DNA of 64,000 bases from Cellulosimicrobium cellulans (GTDB taxonomy: Bacteria > Actinomycetota > Actinomycetes > Actinomycetales > Cellulomonadaceae). A program made the position numbers and the translations under genes. This document shows positions 8,971 through 17,585 of the stretch, one piece after another (position 1 is the stretch's first letter; every line of letters starts with the position of its first letter). The DNA is taken from assembly GCF_024124905.1 (NCBI RefSeq), contig NZ_JAMXST010000005.1, positions 597,593-661,592 on the forward strand. The letters are read 5' to 3'. The notes under the pieces are model-generated. The model saw only the letters and a list, made by a program, of their open reading frames with translations, was not told the DNA's origin and ran no database searches.

Positions 8971-9774
8971 ATGACCGAGGCGCCGGTCCGCCTCGGCGCC
9001 CGCTACGCGACGCCGTCGGGCTGGCAGGTCGCGACGCTCGTCGACGCGTGGGCCGAGAGCCCGTCCGCGCGGACGCTCGTCCTCGAGGTCCCCGCCTGGC
9101 CCGGGCACCTGGCCGGTCAGCACGTCGACCTGCGCCTCACCGCGCCCGACGGCTACACCGCCGAGCGCAGCTACTCGATCGGCAGCACGGCGACGCGCGC
9201 GTCGGTGCCCGACGACGGCTCCCCCGCGCGCGTCGAGGTCACCGTGCAGCGCGTCCCCGGCGGGGAGGTCTCGACCTACCTCACCGACGTGTTCGCGGTG
9301 GGCGACGCGATCGAGCTGCGCGGGCCGGTCGGCGGCTGGTTCGTCTGGTCCCCCGAGCGCGACGGCGGGACGCCCGTCCTCCTCGCCGCGGGCGGGTCGG
9401 GCCTCGTTCCCCTCATGGCGATGCTCCGCACGCGCCGCGACGCGGGCGACCGGACCCCGTTCCGGCTCGTGTACTCGGTCCGCCGCCCCGAGGACCGGCT
9501 GTACACCGCGGACCTCGACCGGCTCGCCGCCGCGCACGACGGGCTCGACGTCCAGGTCGTCTACACGCGCTCGGTGCCGCTGGGATCGATGCGCGGGCCG
9601 GGTCGCCTCGAACGACGCGATCTCGCGGCGTGGGGCTGGCCCGCCGAGATCGAGCCCGCGTGCTTCGTGTGCGGGCCGACGGGGTTCGTCGAGGCCGTCG
9701 CCCGCCAGCTCGTCTCGCTCGGCCACGACCCGGCGCGGGTCAAGACCGAGCGCTTCGGGCCCGCCGTGGACTGA
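8971..9774 (+). CDS. Ferredoxin-NADP reductase-type FAD oxidoreductase
   Basis: 267 aa. FNR-like fold with FAD-binding domain first (GQHVDLRL, then ERSYSIGST) and NAD(P)-binding domain second (LLAAGGSGLVPLMAML, then CFVCGPTGFVEAVARQL). It lacks a [2Fe-2S] domain, so it transfers electrons from NAD(P)H through FAD only. It follows the molybdopterin oxidoreductase by 9 bp on the same strand, an arrangement often seen for this Mo-protein/FNR pair, so it is the likely redox partner. The C-terminus ends in KTERFG, typical of the family. Confidence 0.9.
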   Translation: MTEAPVRLGARYATPSGWQVATLVDAWAESPSARTLVLEVPAWPGHLAGQHVDLRLTAPDGYTAERSYSIGSTATRASVPDDGSPARVEVTVQRVPGGEVSTYLTDVFAVGDAIELRGPVGGWFVWSPERDGGTPVLLAAGGSGLVPLMAMLRTRRDAGDRTPFRLVYSVRRPEDRLYTADLDRLAAAHDGLDVQVVYTRSVPLGSMRGPGRLERRDLAAWGWPAEIEPACFVCGPTGFVEAVARQLVSLGHDPARVKTERFGPAVD

Positions 9775-9792
9775 CGGGCGCGTCGCCGTCGA

Positions 9793-9978
9793 TCAGGACG
9801 AGGGCGGGAGCGGGCTTCCCGCCGCGCCGCCCGTCGACCCGCGTGCCGCACGCTCCGCGAGGACGCTGCGCAGCAGCATGATCGTCAGGACGAGCGCCCA
9901 GATGACCAGCACGGCGATCGTCGCGAGGACGAGGACGTAGAGCAGCCCGACGAACCCGAGACCTGTGGACATGACCAT
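9793..9978 (-). CDS. Small single-pass membrane protein
   Basis: 61 aa, from MVMSTGLG to LPPSS. One long hydrophobic helix covers residues about 9-37, followed by a short basic stretch LLRSVLAERAARG, so the C-terminus should be cytoplasmic. TAGGGT lies six bases before ATG 9978, consistent with a leaderless transcript starting at this codon. ATG 9972 is an alternative. No family recognised. It is convergent with the reductase gene. Confidence 0.6.
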   Translation of the reverse strand: MVMSTGLGFVGLLYVLVLATIAVLVIWALVLTIMLLRSVLAERAARGSTGGAAGSPLPPSS

Positions 9979-10075
9979 GGGCGGACCCTACCGGTGCGCA
10001 AGCCCGGCCCGCGGTACGACATAGTCAGGTCGTGAGCGTGGCGCGTGCGCCACGGCAGTTCCACGAGGGGGCGGC

Positions 10076-11386
10076 ATGACGACCTGGACGAGGCACCGGT
10101 ACGGCGGGGAGCGCAAGACCGCTCTGATCGGGGTCGCGACCTTCGCGACCCTGGTGCTCGGGGCGTGCGCGACGGCGTCGGGCGAGCCGCCCACGGTGAC
10201 GACCGCGGACGTCGAGCGCCGTGTCGTGACCGTCGCCGACGCCCCGGCGACGACCCCCGTCGTCGAGGCGACCGAGCGGCTCGGCCTGACGATGCTCGAC
10301 GCGGCCCCGCGCGAGGGCAACGTCGTCGTGTCGCCGGCGAGCGCCGTCGTCGCCCTGTCCATGCTCGCGGAGGGCGCACGCGGCGAGACCGCCGCCTCGC
10401 TCGACGCCGCGCTCGGCGCGAGCGGCCAGGACCGGACCGACGCCGTCAACGCCCTGCTCACCGCGCTCCAGACCTACGACGGCGACCCCGCCCTCGTGCA
10501 GAAGGACGAGCTCCCGAAGACCCCGCTCGTGCACGTCGCGAACCAGGTCGTGCTCGACGACCAGGCCCAGGTCCACGACACCTACCTCGAGGCGCTCGCC
10601 GCCGGGTACGACGCGGGCGTGCTCGAGACCGACCTCGGCTCGACGGCGGGCCTCGAGCCGCTGGACCGGTGGGTCCGGCACCACACGGGCGGGTTGATCG
10701 AGGAGTCCGCGGTCGAGCCCGACGCCGACTCGCGTCTCGCGCTCCAGAACGCGGCGCTGCTCGCGGCGCGCTGGTCGTCGCCGTTCGAGGAGCAGGCGAC
10801 CCGTCCGGACTCGTTCGTCCTCGCGGACGGGACCGAGGTCGACGCCGAGGCGATGCACCAGGAGCACGACTGGCGGTACGCCGAGGTGGACGGGTGGCAG
10901 GCCGTCCGGCTCCCGTACACCGAGGGCTTCCACGCCGACGTCGTGCTCCCACCGGACGGCGTCGACCCGGCGACGCTCGCGCCCGAGACGAGCGCCGCCC
11001 TGCGTGAGGCGCTCGACTCCGCACGGCGCCGCAGCGTCGCGCTCACCCTCCCGACGCTCGACGTCGACGCCGCGGCACCGCTCGACCTGGCGCCCGCGCT
11101 CACCTCGGCCGGGCTCGGCGGCCTGCTGGACGAGCCGGACCTGACCGGCATCAGCGACGAGCCCGGCCTCAGGGTGACGCAGGCGTGGCAGCAGGCCGTG
11201 CTGCGCGTGGACGAGGACGGCACCGTCGCGGCGGCGGTGACCGAGGTCGTCGGCGGCGTCGAGTCCGCGCCGATGGTCGAGGACGTCGTCGAGCTGCGTG
11301 TCGACCGGCCGTACGTGTTCTCCGTGTCGCACACGGACACCGGGTGGCCGCTCTTCACCGCCGCGATCCGCGACCCCCGCCACTGA
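10076..11386 (+). CDS. Serpin-family protease inhibitor lipoprotein (copy 1, P1 Glu)
   Basis: 436 aa. The signal sequence ends in the lipobox LVLGAC, so C31 should be lipidated and the protein held on the outer face of the membrane. Serpin landmarks: NVVVSPASAVVALSMLAEGARGET (helix B region), NQVVLDDQAQVHDTYLEAL, the hinge DEDGTVAAAVTE, and the terminal RPYVFSVSHTDTGWPLFTAAI. The small-residue hinge (P14 Thr to P8 Thr) is that of inhibitory serpins. Counting from P14 puts P1-P1' at E396-S397, predicting acidic-specific target proteases. GAGGGGGCGGC precedes ATG 10076. It is followed 21 bp later by a second serpin. Confidence 0.9.
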   Translation: MTTWTRHRYGGERKTALIGVATFATLVLGACATASGEPPTVTTADVERRVVTVADAPATTPVVEATERLGLTMLDAAPREGNVVVSPASAVVALSMLAEGARGETAASLDAALGASGQDRTDAVNALLTALQTYDGDPALVQKDELPKTPLVHVANQVVLDDQAQVHDTYLEALAAGYDAGVLETDLGSTAGLEPLDRWVRHHTGGLIEESAVEPDADSRLALQNAALLAARWSSPFEEQATRPDSFVLADGTEVDAEAMHQEHDWRYAEVDGWQAVRLPYTEGFHADVVLPPDGVDPATLAPETSAALREALDSARRRSVALTLPTLDVDAAAPLDLAPALTSAGLGGLLDEPDLTGISDEPGLRVTQAWQQAVLRVDEDGTVAAAVTEVVGGVESAPMVEDVVELRVDRPYVFSVSHTDTGWPLFTAAIRDPRH

Positions 11387-11407
11387 CGAGAGGACGGCGA
11401 GAGCACC

Positions 11408-12718
11408 ATGGCTCCGCAGACGAGCAGAGTCCGGACCGGCGCGGCAGTCGCAGCGGCGGCAGCCGTCGTCGGGCTGGTCGCCGCGTGCGCGACCGGTGTC
11501 CCGGCCGGACCGGACCTGCCCCTCGCGACGTCCGATGCGGCACGGCACGTCGTGGCGGTCTCCGAGGCGGACGCCACGCCCGACGTGGTCGGCGCGACCG
11601 AGGAGCTCGGCCTGACGATGCTCGACGCGGCCCCGCGCGAGGGCAACGTCGTCGTGTCGCCGGCGAGCGCCGTCGTCGCGCTGTCCATGCTCGCGGAGGG
11701 CGCACGCGGCGAGACCGCCGCCTCGCTCGACGCCGCGCTCGGCGCGACCGGCCAGGACCGGACCGACGCCGTCAACGCCCTGCTCGCCGCGCTCCAGGAC
11801 TACGACGGCGACCCCGCCCTCGTGCAGAAGGACGAGCTCCCGAAGACCCCGCTCGTGCACGTCGCGAACCAGGTCGTCCTCGACGACCAGGCACAGGTCC
11901 ACGACACCTACCTCGAGGCGCTCGCGACCGGGTACGGCGCAGGGGTCCTGCACACGGACCTCGGGACGGCGTCGGGCATCGCCCCGCTGAGCGCCTGGGT
12001 CCGGTTCCACACGGGCGGGCTCATCGAGAAGAGCGCGATCGAACCGGACACAGACCTCCGCCTCGTGCTCCAGAACGCCGTGCTCTTCGCCGCGCGGTGG
12101 GAAGCACCGTTCGACGAGGGCGAGACCCGGCCCTCGCCCTTCGTGCTCCCGACCGGTGAGGGGGTGGACGTCGAGTCGCTGTCGCTCACCGAGTCGTGGG
12201 CGTACGCGGAGCACGACGGCTGGCGCGGGCTGCGCCTCCCCTACGTCGACGGGTTCCACGCGGACGTCGTCCTGCCTCCGGAGGGGACCGACCCCGCGAC
12301 GAGCACGCCGACACGTACGGCTACGCTGCGCGAGGCCCTCGACGCCGCGGCACCGCAGCGGGTGGCGCTGACGATGCCGACCCTCGACATCCCCGTCGAG
12401 CGCGCGACGGACCTGCGCCCCGCGCTCGCCGCCGCCGGTCTGGGCGGGTTGTTCGACCCCGTCGACTCTCCGGACCTCGGCGGCATCAGCGACGAGGACC
12501 TGTTCGTGTCGCAGGCGAAGCAGCAGGCGATGCTCCAGGTCGACGCCGAGGGCACCGTCGCAGCGGCCGTGACGGAGCTCGGCGCGCAGGCGATGTCGTC
12601 CGAGGTCGAGGTCGTCCCGGTTACCTTCCGCGTCGACCGGCCCTATCTCTTCTCGGTCTCCCACACCGAGACGGGCTGGCCGCTGTTCACCGCCGCGATC
12701 CGCGACCCCCGCCACTGA
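11408..12718 (+). CDS. Serpin-family protease inhibitor lipoprotein (copy 2, P1 Met)
   Basis: 436 aa, exactly the length of its upstream neighbour. The lipobox is VAAC with C27 as the lipid site. The hinge DAEGTVAAAVTE is intact, and the same count places P1-P1' at M396-S397, the Met-Ser pair known from alpha-1-antitrypsin, which favours elastase- or subtilisin-like proteases. About 320 bp of the 5' half (from about 11606) is nearly identical to copy 1 (from about 10280), with roughly seven differences, while flanking parts are clearly diverged. It probably shares the promoter of copy 1 (21-bp gap). Confidence 0.9.
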   Translation: MAPQTSRVRTGAAVAAAAAVVGLVAACATGVPAGPDLPLATSDAARHVVAVSEADATPDVVGATEELGLTMLDAAPREGNVVVSPASAVVALSMLAEGARGETAASLDAALGATGQDRTDAVNALLAALQDYDGDPALVQKDELPKTPLVHVANQVVLDDQAQVHDTYLEALATGYGAGVLHTDLGTASGIAPLSAWVRFHTGGLIEKSAIEPDTDLRLVLQNAVLFAARWEAPFDEGETRPSPFVLPTGEGVDVESLSLTESWAYAEHDGWRGLRLPYVDGFHADVVLPPEGTDPATSTPTRTATLREALDAAAPQRVALTMPTLDIPVERATDLRPALAAAGLGGLFDPVDSPDLGGISDEDLFVSQAKQQAMLQVDAEGTVAAAVTELGAQAMSSEVEVVPVTFRVDRPYLFSVSHTETGWPLFTAAIRDPRH

Positions 12719-12925
12719 CTCCCCCGGCGAGAACCCCCGGTCCACCGAGATAGACCCGTGGTCACCATGCCCGACGGCGCTCGGGTCGCCGCCCGAGGTG
12801 GGCGGGTCGTCCGAGGCGGACCCTCGGGAACAGCGTGGCGGTCCCACGCGGACGACGCGGCGCGGACGGTCCGGCACCGCAGGCGGTCCGCCCAGGCGAG
12901 CGAAGACCACGGCGAGACGAAGCCG

Positions 12926-13029
12926 GGTCGGGGTGGGTGGTGGTGCCGCGTCGTGGTCGGGCCTGGCGGGAGCGCCGCGAGGAACGAGCGGCGCGGATGG
13001 TAGACGCGGCACCACCACCCACCCCGACC
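12926..13029. repeat. 27-bp perfect inverted repeat with 50-base loop
   Basis: The arms are 12926-12952 and 13003-13029 and match at all 27 positions; the left arm begins GGTCGGGGTGGGTGGTGG. The transcript would form a very stable hairpin. It could terminate serpin transcription or be a remnant of a small inverted-repeat element. No flanking target duplication is obvious and there is no U-tract. Confidence 0.8.
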
Positions 13030-13215
13030 ACCCAGGGCGACCACGCGCCGTCGGGCGCAGGAACCACGCCTCTACCTCGCGTGACTACGCCTCTACCTCG
13101 GCGGAACGGGGCTGGTCTTCCTCGCGGGGCCAGCGGTCCAGGGCCCTGTCTCGACGAACCGGGCGCATCGGGTGCTTGCGGCATCTCTTGACGCGTCCTT
13201 CACCCGGCAGTAGCG

Positions 13216-13244
13216 TTCTTGCGTGTTGATGCAAGAAATCAACA
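13216..13244. promoter_or_regulatory. Two overlapping perfect dyads upstream of the GH87 gene
   Basis: TTCTTGC (13216) pairs with GCAAGAA (13231) across 8 bases, and TGTTGAT (13224) pairs with ATCAACA (13238) across 7 bases, so the second dyad shares its loop with the arm of the first. Such a site is suitable for one or two repressors, for example of the LacI type often used for polysaccharide genes. The regulator is not in the window as far as I can tell. Confidence 0.5.
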
Positions 13245-13423
13245 CTCCGTTGTGCGGTGCGGCGCAGCGGGTCCGCAATTCTCGAAGGTACTGACCCGAG
13301 CCACCCGGCCCTGGCCGGACGTGCGCCGTGGCCTGTCCTCCGAACCGGGCGTCCGGTCCGGTGCGAGGTCGCGCGCGGCGCGGCCTGACGCCCGTCGACG
13401 ACGACGGGAGATCGAGGACATCG

Positions 13424-16400
13424 ATGAGACATCGACCCAGCACGTCGAACCGCACACCCGCCGGGGCGCCGACGCGCCGGCTCCGCACCCTCGCCGCCAC
13501 GGCGACGGCGACGGCCCTGCTCGTCCCGCTCGGCCTGACGACCACGGCCACGGCTGCGCCCACGGTGCTGTCCGCCGGGAAGTCGACGGCCGCGAGCAGC
13601 AACAACTCGCCGTACCTGTCCGGCAACCTCACCGACGGCAACCAGGGCACCTACTGGGAGTCGACCAACAACACGTTCCCGCAGTGGGCGCAGGTCGACC
13701 TGGGCGCGGCCGCCACGGTCGAGGACCTCGTGCTCAAGCTGCCCGCGGGCTGGGAGACGCGCAGCCAGACCCTCAGCGTGCAGTCCAGCACCGACGGCTC
13801 GACCTTCTCCACGATCAAGGCGTCGCAGGCGTACGCGTTCGACCCCGCGTCGGGGAACACCGTGACGGTCGACGTGCCGGACACGTCCGCCCGCTACGTG
13901 CGCGTGCAGATCACCGCGAACACGGGCTGGCCCGCGGGCCAGCTCTCCGAGCTCGAGGTGCGCGGCACCGCCGGCAGCACCGATCCCGGTGGCCCCGGTG
14001 ACCCGGAGCCCCCGACCGGCACCAACCTCGCGCTGAACAAGCCGATCGAGGGGTCCTCGACGGAGTGGCAGTTCGTCGCGAAGAACGCGAACGACGACAG
14101 CACCTCGACCTACTGGGAGGGCGCGGGCGGCCAGTACCCCAGCACGCTCACGGTCTCGCTCGACGCCGCGGCCCAGCTCACGGACGTCGTCGTCAAGCTC
14201 CCGCCGGCGTCCGTGTGGGGCCCGCGCACCCAGACGTTCGAGGTCCAGGGTCGCGCGACCGCGACCGGCGCCTGGCAGACCCTCAAGCCGTCGGCGGGCT
14301 ACGCGTTCTCCCCGGCCACGGGCAACACCGTCACGATCCCGGTCACGGGCACGGCCAAGGACGTGCGCCTGCGGTTCACCGGGAACACCGGCTCCGGCAA
14401 CGGCCAGGTCGCCGAGCTCCAGGTGTTCGGCACCGCCGCCCCCAACCCCGACCTCGTCGTCACGAGCGTCACCGCGACGCCCGCGTCGCCGCTCGAGTCG
14501 CAGGCGATCACGCTGTCGGCCGTCGTGAAGAACATCGGCACGCAGGCGTCCGCCGCGACCGACGTCGCGTTCACGCTGAACGGCCAGACCGTCGCCACGA
14601 AGCCGGTCGCTGGCCTCGCGGCCGGCGCCCAGGCGACCGTCACCGCCGACGTCGGCGCGCGGCCTGCCGCGAGCTACACGATCGGCGCGGTCGCCGACGC
14701 GGGCGGTACGGTCGCGGAGCAGAACGAGGGCAACAACGCCTACGCGAACCCGACCCCGCTCGTCGTCACGGCCGTCCCGAGCTCGGACCTCGTCCCGACG
14801 CTCACGTGGTCGCCCAGCAACCCGTCCGCGGGCGGCACGGTGACGTTCTCCGCGACGATCGCGAACCAGGGCAACGTCGCGACCTCCACGGCCGCGCACG
14901 GCCTCACCGTGACCGTGACGAACAAGGCGACGGGCGCCGTCGTGCGCACCCTCACCGGCTCCGTGAGCGGCGCGATCGCCGCGGGCGCGAGCAGCGCGAG
15001 CGTCGACCTCGGCACGTGGACCGCCGCGAACGGCAACTACGACGTCAAGGTCGTCGCCGCGCCGGACTCCACCGAGGTCGCCGCGAAGCAGGCCAACAAC
15101 ACCGCGACCCGTCCCCTGTTCGTCGGCCGGGGCGCCAACCTGCCGTTCGACACGTACGAGGCCGAGGACGGCGTCACGGGCGGCGGCGCGACCGTGCTCG
15201 CGCCCAACCGCGTCGTCGGCGACCTCGCGGGCGAGGCGTCCGGCCGCCGGGCGGTCACGCTCAACCAGACCGGCGCGTACGTCGAGTGGACCACCAAGGC
15301 CCCGACGAACACCCTGCTGACCCGCTTCTCCATCCCCGACTCGGCGGGCGGCGGCGGGACGAACGCGACCCTCGCGATCTACGTGGACGGCCAGTTCCTC
15401 AAGAACATCGACCTCACCTCGCGCTACGCGTGGCTCTACGGCAACGAGACCAACCCGGGCAACCAGCCGGGCCAGGGCGCGCCGCGCCACGTCTACGACG
15501 AGGCGAGCACGCTGCTCGGCACGACCGTCCCGGCAGGCTCGACGATCCGCCTCCAGAAGACCGCGCAGAACACGTCGCAGTACGCGATCGACTTCGTGGA
15601 CCTCGAGCTCGCGACGCCGCAGGCGAACCCGAACCCCGCGCAGTACACCCAGCCTGCGGGCTTCACGCATCAGGACGTCCAGGCCGCCCTCGACAAGGTC
15701 CGCATGGACTCCACGGGCACGCTCAAGGGCGTCTACCTGCCCGCGGGTGACTACCAGACGTCCAGCAAGTTCCAGGTCTACGGCAAGGGGGTCGACGTCG
15801 TCGGCGCCGGGCCGTGGTTCACGCGGTTCTTCGCGCCGCAGGGCCAGGAGAACACCGACGTCGGCTTCCGCGCCGAGGCGAGCGCGAACGGCTCGACGTT
15901 CCGCGACTTCGCGTACTTCGGGAACTACACGTCGCGCATCGACGGACCGGGCAAGGTGTTCGACTTCGCCAACGTGAAGAACATGACGATCGACAACATC
16001 TGGGTCGAGCACATGATCTGCATGTTCTGGGCCTCCAACATGGACGACTCGGAGGTCAAGAACTCCCGCATCCGCAACACGTTCGCGGACGCGATCAACA
16101 TGACCAACGGCAGCGCGAACAACCACGTGCACAACAACCAGGCGCGCGGCACGGGCGACGACTCGTTCGCGCTCTTCGCGGCCACCGACAACGGCGGCAG
16201 CGGGCAGCGCGGCAACGTGTTCGAGAACCTCACGTCGACCAACACGTGGCGTGCGGCGGGCCTCGCGGTCTACGGCGGCCAGGACAACACGTTCCGCAAC
16301 ATCTACATCGCGGACACCCTGGTCTACTCGGGCGTCACGATCAGCTCGCTCGACTTCGGGTACCCGATGGAGGGCTTCGGCCCGGCGCCCACCGTGTTCG

Positions 16401-16804
16401 ACGGGCTCACCGTCGTCCGCTCGGGCGGGCACTTCTGGGGAGACCAGGTGTTCGGGGCCGTGTGGATGTTCTCGGCGTCCAAGGCGTTCGGGAACATCCA
16501 GGTGAACAACCTCGACGTCATCGACCCGACGTACTCCGGGATCATGTTCCAGACGAACTACGTCGGGGGCCAGCCGCAGAACACGTTCCAGAACCCGACC
16601 TTCACCAACGTGACCATCACGGGGGCGAAGAAGAGCGGCGACCGGTACGACGCCAAGTCGGGCTACGGCATCTGGGCCAACCCGATGCCGGAGGCCGGCC
16701 AGGGCCCGGCGGTCGGCACGGCGACGTTCACCAACCTCACATTCTCGGGCAACTTCCGGGACATCGAGAACACGACGTCGACCTTCACGATCACGCGCAA
16801 CTGA
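13424..16804 (+). CDS. Secreted GH87-type alpha-1,3-glucanase (mycodextranase family), multidomain
   Basis: 1126 aa from ATG 13424 (GAGGAC upstream). Signal peptide about 1-45. Then two discoidin/F5-8C-like carbohydrate modules (about 47-185 and 200-340), two CARDB-like beta-sandwiches (about 342-447 and 454-565), a CBM6/35-like module (about 574-730), and a right-handed beta-helix catalytic domain (about 745-1126). The helix holds FADAINMTNG and ARGTGDDSFAL: D889, D912 and D913, with spacing 23 and 24 identical to the three catalytic aspartates I recall from GH87 alpha-1,3-glucanases (D1045, D1068, D1069). The likely substrate is alpha-1,3-glucan of fungal walls or dental/bacterial mutan. 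A distant pectate-lyase-like beta-helix enzyme is the alternative. Confidence 0.82.
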   Translation: MRHRPSTSNRTPAGAPTRRLRTLAATATATALLVPLGLTTTATAAPTVLSAGKSTAASSNNSPYLSGNLTDGNQGTYWESTNNTFPQWAQVDLGAAATVEDLVLKLPAGWETRSQTLSVQSSTDGSTFSTIKASQAYAFDPASGNTVTVDVPDTSARYVRVQITANTGWPAGQLSELEVRGTAGSTDPGGPGDPEPPTGTNLALNKPIEGSSTEWQFVAKNANDDSTSTYWEGAGGQYPSTLTVSLDAAAQLTDVVVKLPPASVWGPRTQTFEVQGRATATGAWQTLKPSAGYAFSPATGNTVTIPVTGTAKDVRLRFTGNTGSGNGQVAELQVFGTAAPNPDLVVTSVTATPASPLESQAITLSAVVKNIGTQASAATDVAFTLNGQTVATKPVAGLAAGAQATVTADVGARPAASYTIGAVADAGGTVAEQNEGNNAYANPTPLVVTAVPSSDLVPTLTWSPSNPSAGGTVTFSATIANQGNVATSTAAHGLTVTVTNKATGAVVRTLTGSVSGAIAAGASSASVDLGTWTAANGNYDVKVVAAPDSTEVAAKQANNTATRPLFVGRGANLPFDTYEAEDGVTGGGATVLAPNRVVGDLAGEASGRRAVTLNQTGAYVEWTTKAPTNTLLTRFSIPDSAGGGGTNATLAIYVDGQFLKNIDLTSRYAWLYGNETNPGNQPGQGAPRHVYDEASTLLGTTVPAGSTIRLQKTAQNTSQYAIDFVDLELATPQANPNPAQYTQPAGFTHQDVQAALDKVRMDSTGTLKGVYLPAGDYQTSSKFQVYGKGVDVVGAGPWFTRFFAPQGQENTDVGFRAEASANGSTFRDFAYFGNYTSRIDGPGKVFDFANVKNMTIDNIWVEHMICMFWASNMDDSEVKNSRIRNTFADAINMTNGSANNHVHNNQARGTGDDSFALFAATDNGGSGQRGNVFENLTSTNTWRAAGLAVYGGQDNTFRNIYIADTLVYSGVTISSLDFGYPMEGFGPAPTVFDGLTVVRSGGHFWGDQVFGAVWMFSASKAFGNIQVNNLDVIDPTYSGIMFQTNYVGGQPQNTFQNPTFTNVTITGAKKSGDRYDAKSGYGIWANPMPEAGQGPAVGTATFTNLTFSGNFRDIENTTSTFTITRN

Positions 16805-16825
16805 GCACGTCCGCGCTCGACGCCG

Positions 16826-16850
16826 CAGCCCGCCCTCACGGGGCGGGCTG
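16826..16850. terminator. Bidirectional hairpin terminator
   Basis: A perfect 10-bp stem, CAGCCCGCCC with GGGCGGGCTG, with loop TCACG. It lies 22 bp after the GH87 stop, and its loop carries the stop codon of the convergent PPOX gene, so it can end both transcripts. Confidence 0.8.
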
Positions 16851-17417
16851 CGGTGCGCGCGCCGCGCCCAGGCCGGTCGACGGCGCGTCGGCACCGAACC
16901 GCCACCGCATCGCCGTGTGCTCGGCGCCGCGCGCGTACGCGAAGACGACGTCCGGCCGCACGGCGAACACGTACGCCTCCCCACCCCCGTCCGCGGTGTC
17001 CCAGAACGCGCCGTCGCGGACCTCGAAGTGCCAGTCGTACTTGCAGCGCCACCGCTCCGCGAGGCGGTGCAGCATCGCGTCGTCGGTGACGCGCGCCGCG
17101 TCACCCTCCACCACGACGTCCATGCCCTCCTCGAACCGGTTCGCGCCGGTCGTGAGGACGACGTGCGCGTTCGCCGCGAGGTTGCGCGCCTTCCGCTCGT
17201 CGCGGCCCGTGCAGAAGAACAGAGCGCCGTCGGCCGTCACGGTGAGCAGCGGCGTGACGTGCGGACGCCCGTCGGGCCGGACCGTGGACACCCACGACAC
17301 CCCCGCGCGCTCGAGCGCCTCTCGGACGGCGGACCACGGCACCCGTGGCGCCTCCGGCGTGCTGTAGGCGGCGAGCAGGTCGCCGTGGTCGGCGGTCGGG
17401 GCAGGCGTCTCGGTCAT
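16836..17417 (-). CDS. Pyridoxamine 5'-phosphate oxidase-like flavin/F420 protein
   Basis: 193 aa from ATG 17417, with CAGGAG nine bases upstream. The split-barrel fold is indicated by VSWVSTVRPDGRPHVTPLLTVTADGALFFCTGRDERKARNLAANAHVVLTT and a later GMDVVVEGDAARVTD. Actinobacterial members of this family bind FMN or F420 and reduce or bind small molecules or heme. Nothing here fixes the cofactor. It is a single gene; its stop codon sits inside the hairpin shared with the GH87 gene. Confidence 0.82.
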   Translation of the reverse strand: MTETPAPTADHGDLLAAYSTPEAPRVPWSAVREALERAGVSWVSTVRPDGRPHVTPLLTVTADGALFFCTGRDERKARNLAANAHVVLTTGANRFEEGMDVVVEGDAARVTDDAMLHRLAERWRCKYDWHFEVRDGAFWDTADGGGEAYVFAVRPDVVFAYARGAEHTAMRWRFGADAPSTGLGAARAPQPAP

Positions 17418-17585
17418 GGGGTTGCTCCTGTCGAGGCTCGTCGGACGTCGGGGTCGACCCGGGCGGCGCCCGGAACTCATCGGTGCCCGGCCCGCGGGAC
17501 GGCCGCGTCGGGACGGTGCGCCGTCACCGGGATGTGACACAGTGGGCAGCAGCCCCCGACGTCGACCGGAGACCGCCGCGCCCTC

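Larger units (their letters stand above)
12719..13423. other. 705-bp intergenic region before the GH87 gene
   Basis: I find no convincing gene here. Open frames exist on both strands but show no ribosome binding sites or recognisable domains. It holds a 27-bp perfect inverted repeat (12926-13029), a 14-bp direct repeat ACGCCTCTACCTCG at 13066 and 13087, and an overlapping-dyad operator candidate (13216-13244). The leader from 13245 to 13423 probably contains the 5' untranslated region of the glucanase gene. Confidence 0.6.

Noticed and set aside
13066..13100. 14-bp direct repeat ACGCCTCTACCTCG
   Set aside because: Only two short copies with no partner features; too little to call a functional element on its own.
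13085..17104. Very long minus-strand frame opposite the GH87 gene
   Set aside because: The translation is repetitive Arg/Val/Gly-rich, typical of the antisense of high-GC coding sequence; the plus strand has a signal peptide and domains.
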